A DNA stretch of 61,744 bases, taken from positions 1 through 61,744 of the forward strand of contig JAUSGG010000042.1 in NCBI GenBank assembly GCA_030649165.1, in the 5' to 3' direction. This DNA comes from Armatimonadota bacterium. GTDB lineage: Bacteria; Armatimonadota; UBA5829; JAUSEB01. This document shows positions 50,025 to 58,616 of this stretch, piece by piece (the first letter of the stretch is position 1; every line of letters begins with the position of its first letter). Both the position numbers and the translations under genes were made by a program. Below the pieces are notes generated by a model that saw only the letters and a list, made by a program, of their open reading frames with translations, was not told the origin of the DNA and did not search any database.

Positions 50025-50912
50025 TTAAGACCCTAAAAACCTGCCGGCGCTGCCCAATTTGTTCATCCAGTCGGCGACTACCGCCGCAAAAGCGGCCTTG
50101 GCTTCTATCAGAGCCTGGGCGTACCAAGTCTTGCCGTTTCCGTTCGCGACGGCTTTTTCTACCGCAGTCAGATAAGCCCGGCTCAGCTCGCTCGCCACGT
50201 TGACTTTGGAGACGCCGATCTCTATCGCCCGGCGCAGTTGTTCCAGTGGTGTGCCGGAGCCGCCGTGGAGAACCAGCGGAGCGCTCGTCGCATCTCTGAT
50301 GGCCTGCAACCTGTCGAAATCCAGCTCCGGTCGTCGAGTGTACACTCCGTGAGCGTTGCCGATAGCAACCGCCAACGCGTCCACGCCGGTCCGTTCGCAA
50401 AACTCGGCGGCTTCAGCGGGGGAAGTGAGAGAGGTCGCATTGCCGCCTTCGACCACGGAATCGTCTACGCGTCCCACAGCGCCCAGTTCGGCTTCCACGT
50501 CCACTCCTTTGGCCCGCGCGATCTCAACGACCCTGGTCGTCAGCCGGATGTTGTCTTCAAACGTCATCCGGGAAGCGTCTATCATCACTGACGGAAATCC
50601 AGCCTCCACGCATTCCGCCACCAATTCGTATTCGTAGGCGTGATCCAGGTGAAGGCACACCGGAACTCCGGCTTCACGGGCCGCGGACTTGGCGACGTCC
50701 ACGGCGGCGCGCACTCCGAGAAGAGGAATCTCCATCGGTCCGATCATCATAATGACCGGCGAGCGCAGAGCTGACGCGGCCTCCACCACGGCCTGCGCTG
50801 TCTCCGCGTTGCAGAAGTTGAACGCTCCCATGGCATAACGCTTTTCACAAGCATCCTTCAAGAGTTCCGTCAAGCCGATCAGTTCACCATTAGACATTAA
50901 TTTACCCCGCAT
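50025..50912 (-). CDS. Class II aldolase (FbaA/GatY/KbaY family)
   Basis: 295 residues (or 290 from ATG 50897). TIM-barrel with zinc and catalytic residues in 'CLHLDHAYEYE' (D90, H91), 'GNAHGVYTRRP' and 'VLHGGSGTP'; the final 'VNVASEL' phosphate loop is present. It cleaves or condenses fructose-1,6-bisphosphate or tagatose-1,6-bisphosphate to triose phosphates. Context in a glycan-degradation island makes a sugar-specific role possible. Confidence 0.9.
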   Translation of the reverse strand: MRGKLMSNGELIGLTELLKDACEKRYAMGAFNFCNAETAQAVVEAASALRSPVIMMIGPMEIPLLGVRAAVDVAKSAAREAGVPVCLHLDHAYEYELVAECVEAGFPSVMIDASRMTFEDNIRLTTRVVEIARAKGVDVEAELGAVGRVDDSVVEGGNATSLTSPAEAAEFCERTGVDALAVAIGNAHGVYTRRPELDFDRLQAIRDATSAPLVLHGGSGTPLEQLRRAIEIGVSKVNVASELSRAYLTAVEKAVANGNGKTWYAQALIEAKAAFAAVVADWMNKLGSAGRFLGS

Positions 50913-50980
50913 TCTATCCCTACTGGCGCCTTATCTGGAGGGATACCATGAGCTACTCGTCGGTCGCGGCGACGTCGGAA

Positions 50981-53900
50981 TCAATCCGTTGGAATTCCTA
51001 GACCCGGCAGAGCCCGGACGAGCTTTACCGTTTCCAGGCTCACTGTCACCACACGGCCCACCAGGCGGATTATGTATTCTGGGTCGTCGGCACGGTTTGG
51101 GTCGCTTGTGATGCCGCTGCGCTTGTCAGTGCTTGTACGATACTGATCGATCACCCACTCCACTGCGCTGCGGTTGCCCAGGCAATAATCGAAGCACTCG
51201 AGCGGAAAGCCAGCTAGCGTCAGGCTGTCGTTTACAGCCAGCGTATTCCTGTCCTTGCTCAGCCGCATCTTCTCCACTCGCCAGCTAAAGGGAATATCCT
51301 TGTTCTCAATCCACTTCAACGGGTATTCCTTCACCGTTTCATAGTTCAGGTGCAGGTCGGCCAGCTTGCGCCCGATCTCCGCATACGTGGGGAAATCCTC
51401 TGCTGCCACGGTCATCGGTATTCGCGGCAGCTCGCGCTTCAGATTCTCGGCATAGCGCTCGCAGTAGACGGGGTGATGCAGCAGCGCGTAGACGTAGTGA
51501 AAGATGTTCCACTTGCTCACCTCCTCGCCACACTTCTCGCGGAATTGCGCCAGCGCCCAATCGGTGATGTTTTCCCGGCGGTTAGTGCCATCTTCCTTGT
51601 AGGTGTAGAAGGGGAAGCACTGGGAGTCGCCTACATAATGGAGGTCTGTCAGCCTATTCGTGATCAGGCAGTAGAATGGTTTTGTCACCGCCATGGCGCC
51701 CGCGCAGATAATACGGTTTTCCTCTTCGCAAAGCCGAGTAGGGAGGTAGCGGTCCCAGAGGAAAACGTCCTGGCTAAGTATCGGATCGAAATAATACGCT
51801 TTCGCCGCGAATGGCCGATACAGAGCATGCCGGATTCTCTCGTTGCTGAATAGCACATAACGCCTTCTCTTGAGGTCGGCCTTCAAGTCGCGGCTCCATT
51901 TGACCTTCGTTTCATCCGACAGAACGAAACTGTCGATCTCGCGGGGACAGCCCTCTCTCTTCCACCGATCCACTTCGGAATTGTAGGTTTCGGAGAGCCT
52001 GCGGACCTTCTCCGCCAATGGAGCCTCCGACCAGTCATAGACCCAATTGTCCCGATTCGTGACGACACCTAGCGAGAAATCGAGGAAAACAGCCTTCTCC
52101 CTGTCGACCTTAGACCGTAGCGAGGACTTGGCTGCTATGGGGATAAAGGATGCGAAATCCTCCTGTAAACCCTCGGTTAGCCAAGTGTTCTGTGCATCCG
52201 GGTTCAGTCTCTTGCATGAGAGAACCGAGAAACTACCGGAATCACGAAGGAATCGGTACTTTTCGTGACGCGTCCAGGATTCGGGGACCCTCTCGTAATA
52301 AACAGCGTGCTTGCTATTGGCCGAATTGCGAATTGCGATAGTTATGCCAACACCGAGCTGTATCCCAAAGACGTTATGTGTGGTTCCCGACAACTTCGGA
52401 TTCTTTCGCACATTGCCATGCAGGTCGACGTGATAGATGCACGTAAAGTCCTGGAGCAGATGTTTGCGCATGCCATCAAAAGCGATCAGGTCAACAAACG
52501 AGTTGTTGCTAACATAACACACAACTCCATCACGGCCCTGCAGCCTATCCGTGGCCCAGCGGAAGAACTTGACATAGGGATCGCCTAGCTTGTTTCTGTT
52601 GGTAGCGGTTGAATCTTGCACATACGTTTCCCGCACTCGTTGATCGATTACCGGGTAAGATCTGTTCTTATTGTTGTCATTCTCATTCCTCTGTCCCATG
52701 TTATACGGCGGATTGCCGATGATCACCGTGATTTCCGCGCCTTTCTCTCGCGCGACGCGTGCTGTATTCTCCTCGTTGAAGAGGCCAAATTGTTTTGCCT
52801 CCGCCAAGTCCAGCGTGTCGGCGAAGCAGATACCTTCGAATGGAGCGTATTCGCCGGTCAGTTGGAAATACTCGTGTTCAATGTTCAGGCTGGCGATGTA
52901 ATAGGGAAGAAGCATGATTTCGTTGCAGAACAGGTCTTCCGCATATTTCTGCTTCACTTTGCTTCGGTCTATACGTCGCAGGATGTTGACGATAAAGTTA
53001 CCGGTCCCTACGCAGGGGTCGAGTATCTTCACCCCGGGAGTGGAGAGCGACTTGCCGAACTCGCGCTGCAACACCTCCTCGACACTGGCGCACATGAAAT
53101 CTACGATCTCCTGCGGAGTGTAGACAATGCCCATTGTGTCGGCTTGCTTTACCGAGAACCCCTGAAAGAAGCGCTCGTAGACGACATTAAGGAAGTGCTG
53201 TTTCTCGGAGAAGTCCCCCAGCCCGCGCGCGGTATCCTCGATAGCCAGGTAGAAGCGATCGAGCGATTTCAGGAACTCGCCCCGGTTGAATGCTCGGCTG
53301 GTGAGGGCGTATATAACCTTCTCGATCTCGGACGCGATGGCGTTGCGCTGCGTGAAATCCTGGTTGTCGAACACCGTGCGGAAAAGGCGCTCAGTCAACA
53401 AGTGTTGAACCAACATCTCATCTATCTGCGCTTCGCTGATGCGCGGGTCCAGCGCAGTCTTGCAAAGCTCGTGGAACTCACTGAATGCCTTGACGAAGCG
53501 CTTGTTTTCCTTGCGCTCCTTCGCGATGATCAGCAGCACCCCTTGCGCCAATTCCGGGATGCGCGCTTTGAACTCCGCCACTGCTCGCTCAAATTGCTCG
53601 ATATCCGGCTCGGCATGAGTGGTGAATTCGTGCAGCAGATCGGCTACCTGCTGCGCCTGCGTCATATCCACTTCCAGCTTGCGCTGCCCGTCCTGATACA
53701 GCACGGCGCGGCGGGTATCTTCGAAGATGATGTTGGTTAGGGGATAGCCCGCGTCGATCTTCTTCTTGATTTCCACATTGAGATCGTCCGCGGTGTCTTT
53801 CGCCTCCCAGTAACCGCGTGGCAGCAGGAAGGCATCGCGGAGCGTACCATCGGGAACACCGCCATTAGCCAGGCGTTGTTCTTGAAGCAGCGTCCAGCCA

Positions 53901-54040
53901 ACTTTCTTACTCACTGAATCCAGCAGGGTTTGAAAGGCCCGACGCAGGTGCAATTCATTGACGCCGCCTTTGCTGCGCACCTCGGCGAGGGTGGCGTGGT
54001 AATTATCAATTGCTTTCTTATAGGCGGCAGTCATTTGCAT
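50981..54040 (-). CDS. Single-chain restriction-modification enzyme (type IIG / type ISP-like, no helicase)
   Basis: 1019 residues. N-terminal PD-(D/E)xK nuclease: 'GVPDGTLRD' (D64) and 'GYWEAKD' (E79, K81). A helical linker follows (130-300), then an N6-adenine methyltransferase with motif I 'DPCVGTGNF' (341-349) and motif IV 'NPPY' (443-446). The last about 450 residues are a target-recognition region. The methylase and recognition parts resemble type ISP enzymes, but the helicase is absent. It should methylate one strand of an asymmetric site and cut unmodified DNA. Base composition looks less GC-rich than the flanks, and it separates carbohydrate genes, suggesting acquisition by transfer. 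Confidence 0.88.
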   Translation of the reverse strand: MQMTAAYKKAIDNYHATLAEVRSKGGVNELHLRRAFQTLLDSVSKKVGWTLLQEQRLANGGVPDGTLRDAFLLPRGYWEAKDTADDLNVEIKKKIDAGYPLTNIIFEDTRRAVLYQDGQRKLEVDMTQAQQVADLLHEFTTHAEPDIEQFERAVAEFKARIPELAQGVLLIIAKERKENKRFVKAFSEFHELCKTALDPRISEAQIDEMLVQHLLTERLFRTVFDNQDFTQRNAIASEIEKVIYALTSRAFNRGEFLKSLDRFYLAIEDTARGLGDFSEKQHFLNVVYERFFQGFSVKQADTMGIVYTPQEIVDFMCASVEEVLQREFGKSLSTPGVKILDPCVGTGNFIVNILRRIDRSKVKQKYAEDLFCNEIMLLPYYIASLNIEHEYFQLTGEYAPFEGICFADTLDLAEAKQFGLFNEENTARVAREKGAEITVIIGNPPYNMGQRNENDNNKNRSYPVIDQRVRETYVQDSTATNRNKLGDPYVKFFRWATDRLQGRDGVVCYVSNNSFVDLIAFDGMRKHLLQDFTCIYHVDLHGNVRKNPKLSGTTHNVFGIQLGVGITIAIRNSANSKHAVYYERVPESWTRHEKYRFLRDSGSFSVLSCKRLNPDAQNTWLTEGLQEDFASFIPIAAKSSLRSKVDREKAVFLDFSLGVVTNRDNWVYDWSEAPLAEKVRRLSETYNSEVDRWKREGCPREIDSFVLSDETKVKWSRDLKADLKRRRYVLFSNERIRHALYRPFAAKAYYFDPILSQDVFLWDRYLPTRLCEEENRIICAGAMAVTKPFYCLITNRLTDLHYVGDSQCFPFYTYKEDGTNRRENITDWALAQFREKCGEEVSKWNIFHYVYALLHHPVYCERYAENLKRELPRIPMTVAAEDFPTYAEIGRKLADLHLNYETVKEYPLKWIENKDIPFSWRVEKMRLSKDRNTLAVNDSLTLAGFPLECFDYCLGNRSAVEWVIDQYRTSTDKRSGITSDPNRADDPEYIIRLVGRVVTVSLETVKLVRALPGLGIPTD

Positions 54041-54116
54041 GAGTTAACTATTCGATAGCACGTGCTGCTATCCCTCCCCGAAACATCATAAGGCCTGCAC
54101 CGTAAGTCACTCAGCC

Positions 54117-54188
54117 GGCAATCCTGCCGAACTCTATCAATGCATCCATCATCGCCCTGGCGTTCTCCAGCAGAACGTCGGGCGTGAC
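54117..54188 (-). pseudogene. Orphan C-terminal tail of a URO-D family gene (2)
   Basis: Minus strand reads 'VTPDVLLENARAMMDALIEF' then 'GRIAG' and stop: a diverged copy of the URO-D tail at 55678. Only the last about 25 codons remain, just downstream of the beta-helix gene. Confidence 0.8.
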
Positions 54189-54217
54189 CGAACCACCAAC
54201 CACGGACCACTCCCGTC

Positions 54218-55495
54218 CTACTTCCTCTCCTCATTCCCCGAGATAACCGCCAGGTCCCCTATCTCGTTCACGATCCCCACTCCGGTGTTCCCGTTGTTGT
54301 GCGTGACGACCGCGTGCTTCATGCCCTTCTTCAGTAGGACGCTCGGCTGGTCGGTGCCGAACGTGCAGTTGGTGAGCTGCAGCCGGCCAGCGTCGGCTTC
54401 GATGAGAGTCGTTGGAGAATCCGTCTGCCGCCAACTGCTGAAGTAGCAGCTCGACAGCGACAGGAAGCCTGCGCTGTGCGAGACAACGTTGTGCTTGGCC
54501 GAGCCCCAGAACGCGCAGTTCACCAGCCGGACCGAGCCCGTGCATGTCGGCTGGACCGTGAGCTCAACCTGGTTGTCGCCGTTCGAGACGACGAACTGCC
54601 CGTTGGTAATCAGAATGCCCATCGGCTGGACCTGTTCCACGACCACCGCGTTCTGTGTCGCGTCAGCCGCGGCGCCAGAGAGCTGGCCGTTCATCGAACC
54701 GTGCTCCGTCGCGATGAAGCGGTAGCCGACCTTCGCCGGGAACACGAAAGTGTTCGTCACGTATTGCCAGTCGCTGCGGCCAAAGATGAAGGCTTCGAAG
54801 TTCTTCCACATGTAGTCGTAGGCCATCCGCGGGTCGCCGCCGACATCTTTCGACTGAAACCAGTGACAGTGGAAATGGACATCTTCGATCTTCCCGATGT
54901 CCACACAGTAGTCCACATAGATCCCGCGGCGGAGCGCGCAGCCGTAGACGCTCTTGATCCTGTGACGCGCGTTCGGCTCCGGGCCGACCCGGATTGCGTT
55001 GTAGGCATTCACCAGGGTGATGTTCTGGACGGTGTTATCCATGCCCTTGAGGTGAAAGGTGTAAGGATATGGGCGCACGTCGATTATCTTCTGCTCAGGG
55101 TAGAACACGGTCAGACCGATCACCGACGACGAATCGCCCAGCTCGAACAGCGACGGACCGTCTTCCTTGTCGCGGCCTCCGACCGCATGAATGATGGATC
55201 CCAGCATCGGCGGATCGAACTGCGGAGCCTGGCCGATACCTTTCAGGGAAACGCCCGGCGGGATGGTCAGGCTTCCCTTGACGAGATATTTCCCGGCCGG
55301 AAGGCAGACAACCCCGCCGGTCTTGGAAGCCGCGTTGAGCGCCTTCTGGATGGCTGCGGTGTCGTCCTTGACTCCGTCACCCTTGACGCCGGCTGGACGG
55401 GCTTGAGACGCCGCCGGCGTCGGCTTTGCGGCAGCGCCGCTCACAGCGAGAAAAACTACGAACAAACACAGCGGCAACACGAAGCTTATCGACAT
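54218..55495 (-). CDS. Secreted right-handed beta-helix protein (pectate-lyase-3 type)
   Basis: 425 residues from ATG 55495 (AGGAGG 7 nt upstream), signal peptide 1-22. The entry motif of the pectate lyase superfamily, 'GVKGDGVKDDTAAIQKALNA' (about 36-55), is followed by 'VVCLPAGKYLVKGSLTIPPG' and 'SLKGIG', then beta-helix coils. Family members are lyases, hydrolases or epimerases acting on uronate or other polysaccharides. The exact activity cannot be read. Confidence 0.85.
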   Translation of the reverse strand: MSISFVLPLCLFVVFLAVSGAAAKPTPAASQARPAGVKGDGVKDDTAAIQKALNAASKTGGVVCLPAGKYLVKGSLTIPPGVSLKGIGQAPQFDPPMLGSIIHAVGGRDKEDGPSLFELGDSSSVIGLTVFYPEQKIIDVRPYPYTFHLKGMDNTVQNITLVNAYNAIRVGPEPNARHRIKSVYGCALRRGIYVDYCVDIGKIEDVHFHCHWFQSKDVGGDPRMAYDYMWKNFEAFIFGRSDWQYVTNTFVFPAKVGYRFIATEHGSMNGQLSGAAADATQNAVVVEQVQPMGILITNGQFVVSNGDNQVELTVQPTCTGSVRLVNCAFWGSAKHNVVSHSAGFLSLSSCYFSSWRQTDSPTTLIEADAGRLQLTNCTFGTDQPSVLLKKGMKHAVVTHNNGNTGVGIVNEIGDLAVISGNEERK

Positions 55496-55677
55496 CGGAT
55501 ATCCTCCTGTACAGCGAGTCTGTTTCTGCGAAAAGAGCTTCCCGAAACGACGGCAAGAACGTTGGTAGTCGGTAGTCCGGAATCCCTCAACTCTCAACTA
55601 CCGCACTACTGCGCGCCGGTCTCCTGTCTCAACCGTGACAAGTCCCCCTCCCATTACGAAGGGGTATCGACGGCGCT

Positions 55678-56715
55678 CTACAGCCTGCCGAACTCCATCA
55701 GCGCGTCCATCATCGCCTTTGCGTTCTCCAGCGGAACGTCCGGCATGATCTCGCCGCGACCGATCAGTCCGCCCTCCGGCAGGCCAAAGACCTCGACGAC
55801 CTCTTTCACGTGCTCGCGGACCTGCTCGGGAGTTCCGAACGGAAGTATGTACTGCCGGTCGAGGTCCATCACCATCGTGCAGTGGCCTTTGGTCATCGCC
55901 GCCATTTTCCGCATGTCCAAACAGGAGAACTGAGGCCGCATGATATCCGCGCCGATTTCGAGCAGGTCCGGGACGATGTCAAGGATCATCCCGTCGCTGT
56001 GGAACGAGACTCTGGCTCGGGCCTCGTGGCAGGCGTCGAACATCCTCTTGTATCGCGGCTTGTAGAACTCTCGCCACAGGGCGGGGCTGATCATCAACTG
56101 CTCTTGTGTCCCCCAGTCATCGGCGAAACTCATCACGTCAACGCCCAGTTGGCCGCCACAGTCGATCTCGCGCAGATAGGCTTCCACGATCATATCAGCA
56201 ATCACATGCAGTTCAGGCCTGTTCTCGGCAAAGTCCAGCATCAGGTTCTCGTAGCCTCGCAGCCACTGCATCCGCTCAAAGAGGCACATGCCGCCGAGCC
56301 AGGGACTGCCCCAGGCGGTGATGTCGGTCTCCTTCGCCTTCGCAACGTTCGCCATCAGTTCGAGGAATTGGAGGGTGTCGGAATCGGTCCCCTTTGGGGC
56401 CTCATAATCCTGCAAATTCTCCAGATCGCCCAACGGGTGATAAAGCGGCATGCCCAGGATGCCCTCATAGCGGCCTTCCCATTTCACGCCCCACGGATCG
56501 GTGTCTTCGGAGTGATAGTCGGGATCGAGGTCGCGTATCTGCTCGGCATAGTCGGTGTGCTTAGCCCCGCCGAAGTCGTTCGGGTAGTGGTTCATGAGAT
56601 CGATCAGCGCCTGGCCGTATTTAATGAGAGCGCCGCCGTAGAACGCCTGCTCTATCGGCATCCTGTCCGGGCGCTGGAAGTTGTAGCAGCGAAGTATTCG
56701 TTCTCGTCGGGTCAT
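55678..56715 (-). CDS. Uroporphyrinogen decarboxylase (URO-D) family protein
   Basis: 345 residues, intact. URO-D/MtaA-like barrel: N-terminal 'RRERILRCYNFQRPDRMPI', central 'DVMSFADDWGTQEQLMISPA' with 'FYKPRYKRMF', 'VSFHSDGMI' and C-terminal 'GTPEQVREHVKEVVEVF'. Proteins of this subgroup are common near glycosidase genes in uncultured bacteria and are not haem enzymes; a methyltransferase (O-demethylation) role is possible. Its C-terminal 25 codons are echoed at 54117 and 45055. Confidence 0.88.
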   Translation of the reverse strand: MTRRERILRCYNFQRPDRMPIEQAFYGGALIKYGQALIDLMNHYPNDFGGAKHTDYAEQIRDLDPDYHSEDTDPWGVKWEGRYEGILGMPLYHPLGDLENLQDYEAPKGTDSDTLQFLELMANVAKAKETDITAWGSPWLGGMCLFERMQWLRGYENLMLDFAENRPELHVIADMIVEAYLREIDCGGQLGVDVMSFADDWGTQEQLMISPALWREFYKPRYKRMFDACHEARARVSFHSDGMILDIVPDLLEIGADIMRPQFSCLDMRKMAAMTKGHCTMVMDLDRQYILPFGTPEQVREHVKEVVEVFGLPEGGLIGRGEIMPDVPLENAKAMMDALMEFGRL

Positions 56716-57072
56716 CTATTGCTTCTCCGGAATCTACATCACGAAAACACGAAAGGGCCTATGCGTCGGGACACACTTTCCCGGACGGGTGTGGGCGGTA
56801 TCTTAGCGGTTAGCAGTCCGCGTCGACGAGTAGTTCCTGGTTGCAGGATGCTTGGAGATGGACAGGAAGAAGACCGCGTCCATTTACTGATTTAGACGGA
56901 AAACCGGGCTCTGAATGTATCGGACCGCGTGGTTCGTTCGTGGGCCAAGCGCTACTAGCCGCAACGTCCGTGAGCCGTTCAGTCGGCACAACTGCACTGT
57001 CACCATTCCCAGTCCGTTCTTCTTTCTGGGCCAACCGGCCAGGTATTGACGCAACCACTGTCTCCGCTAGGA
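56716..57072. other. Intergenic region with one hairpin repeat
   Basis: Contains TCACGAAAACACGAAAGGG (about 56739) and a degenerate GCGTCGGGACACACTTTCCC copy (56763 on) of the 38473 repeat. No gene. Confidence 0.5.
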
Positions 57073-58233
57073 TCAGTGTTCCGTGAATGCTGGCGCTGTC
57101 TGCATAACGCCCCCGGGTGCTGCGGGTTTGGGCGAGGTCTGGCTTGCTGGATATCGCCTTGCCCCAGCCTGCCGGCCGGGCGGAGACGCCAGAAGAGTAA
57201 ACCTGGGACTGTTCCAGCGAGGATAGTCAGTGTCGGCCACGTCTGCCAGCGGTAACCCAGTGTCAAAAGATGCCCGAAATGATTCCTCGGCGCCGGGCCG
57301 AAGGAACTCTGCAGCCGTCGCTTTCACATACATCATCTTCTTCATCTCGTCTCTGGTGAATATGGTCACATCGACCTGAACGGTGACATCTCGAACAGGG
57401 TACGGCGTTGTGTTCCTGGCTCGACCACTGACTATGAGGCGCCGTTCACCGCATGAGACCTTCGTGTCAGTTATTTCGATGCTATAATCCGCGATCTTGT
57501 GACACCACGCGCCCCGCTGTCTGGCGACCCTGTCGCCCTGGACAAGTGCCGCGACGCAATCCCACCCCAGGGCCGCGGCTTTCCAATCATACGCCTTTTC
57601 GCTCGCCTGCGTGTTTGCGCGGCACCTCTCCGACAACTTGCCGAGATACTCATCGAGCGCGTGTCGGGAGCTACCAAGAGACTTATCCCGCGCTACAAAA
57701 ACGGCGCGGGCGATCTGAGGGCGGTCGTCCGGGTGCTTCATCCACATCCCGCTCGCTTGGAGGACGGGAAGCTGAGGGTCTCTTACTCCAAGAGCCTCCA
57801 AGTACAACGGAACTTCGTCGTATTCGCTGTTCCAGAGGCCATCGACAAGCACCTTCATAGCCGCTGTTCCCCTGAACTGGCCCAAGGCACGAATGCAAGC
57901 GCGTTTGTCGGCGCCGTTCTCCTCCTGCATGATCGATTGCAGAAGCTCAATCCCCTTCTGAGTGCCGAACACGGTCTCTATTGTCGCCCCCTGTTGCTTG
58001 ATCGCCATACTCCTTGCTGCTTGCAGGCGGCGAGACTCCGCAGTAAGCATGAAGTACGCAAGCCCTATCACGAGGAGCGCACAAATCACGAGCGCGACGC
58101 CCATGCGCACACTACCTCGCCGTCTGTTCGCGTCGCGCAGGCTAGGAGGCTCGAACGAAGTCTGTGTGCTGCAACAGCAACGGACAGTCGAGATCCTAAG
58201 GGCTTTCGTTAGACGACACATACACATCATTGG
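57073..58233 (-). CDS. Membrane-anchored protein with HEAT-like and FxLYD-like regions
   Basis: 386 residues from ATG 58233 (GGAGG about 10 nt upstream). The longer open frame to 58527 runs through repeat DNA and is not credible. A Cys-rich cytoplasmic N-terminus precedes one membrane helix ('MGVALVICALLVIGLAYFML', about 44-63). Then come helical repeats ('DKRACIRALGQFRGTAAMKV') and a beta domain ('IEITDTKVSCGERRLIVSGR', 'VRDVTVQVDVTIF') like FxLYD domains. The Pro/Ser-rich tail has no known motif. Function unknown. Confidence 0.6.
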   Translation of the reverse strand, partial: PMMCMCRLTKALRISTVRCCCSTQTSFEPPSLRDANRRRGSVRMGVALVICALLVIGLAYFMLTAESRRLQAARSMAIKQQGATIETVFGTQKGIELLQSIMQEENGADKRACIRALGQFRGTAAMKVLVDGLWNSEYDEVPLYLEALGVRDPQLPVLQASGMWMKHPDDRPQIARAVFVARDKSLGSSRHALDEYLGKLSERCRANTQASEKAYDWKAAALGWDCVAALVQGDRVARQRGAWCHKIADYSIEITDTKVSCGERRLIVSGRARNTTPYPVRDVTVQVDVTIFTRDEMKKMMYVKATAAEFLRPGAEESFRASFDTGLPLADVADTDYPRWNSPRFTLLASPPGRQAGARRYPASQTSPKPAAPGGVMQTAPAFTEH

Positions 58234-58616
58234 AGTATCCTCCATCCTATGAGCCTGTGCCAACCATACTGGATACTTGGCTAGTGGCTTGACTATTCTA
58301 TGCCTCTTGGCCTTCTTCGTCAATGTGCAGGAGCACACAAGGGGACGCACCACTTGTGTGGCGTACAGCAACGCCCGGCCCCCCCGGGCCGTCATCTCCC
58401 AGGCGCACCGCCGAGTTCCGCATCCGCCCGCAGCCGATTTTTCCATTGCGCGGATCACAGATTCGGGCAGACCGATTGAGTTTCTATGCGTCGGGACACG
58501 CTTTTCGTCCCGACGCCGCTCAAGCACCTTTCCTTCGGGACGAAAAACGAGTCCCGAAGGATATAATGCGAACTACTGCATCTCTCCTACCCGTTTTGTC
58601 ATCTCAGGCATTTCCG
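58234..58616. repeat. Intergenic region with two hairpin repeats
   Basis: GCGTCGGGACACGC-TTTTCGTCCCGACGC (58487-58515) and CCTTCGGGACGAAA-AACGAGTCCCGAAGG (58532-58560), side by side. Same family as 38473. No gene. Confidence 0.7.

Noticed and set aside
50981-54040. BREX or DISARM methylase
   Set aside because: It has its own PD-(D/E)xK nuclease in the same chain, and no partner defence genes are adjacent.
54476-55933. A 485-residue plus-strand open frame opposite the beta-helix gene
   Set aside because: Shadow frame with no family resemblance.
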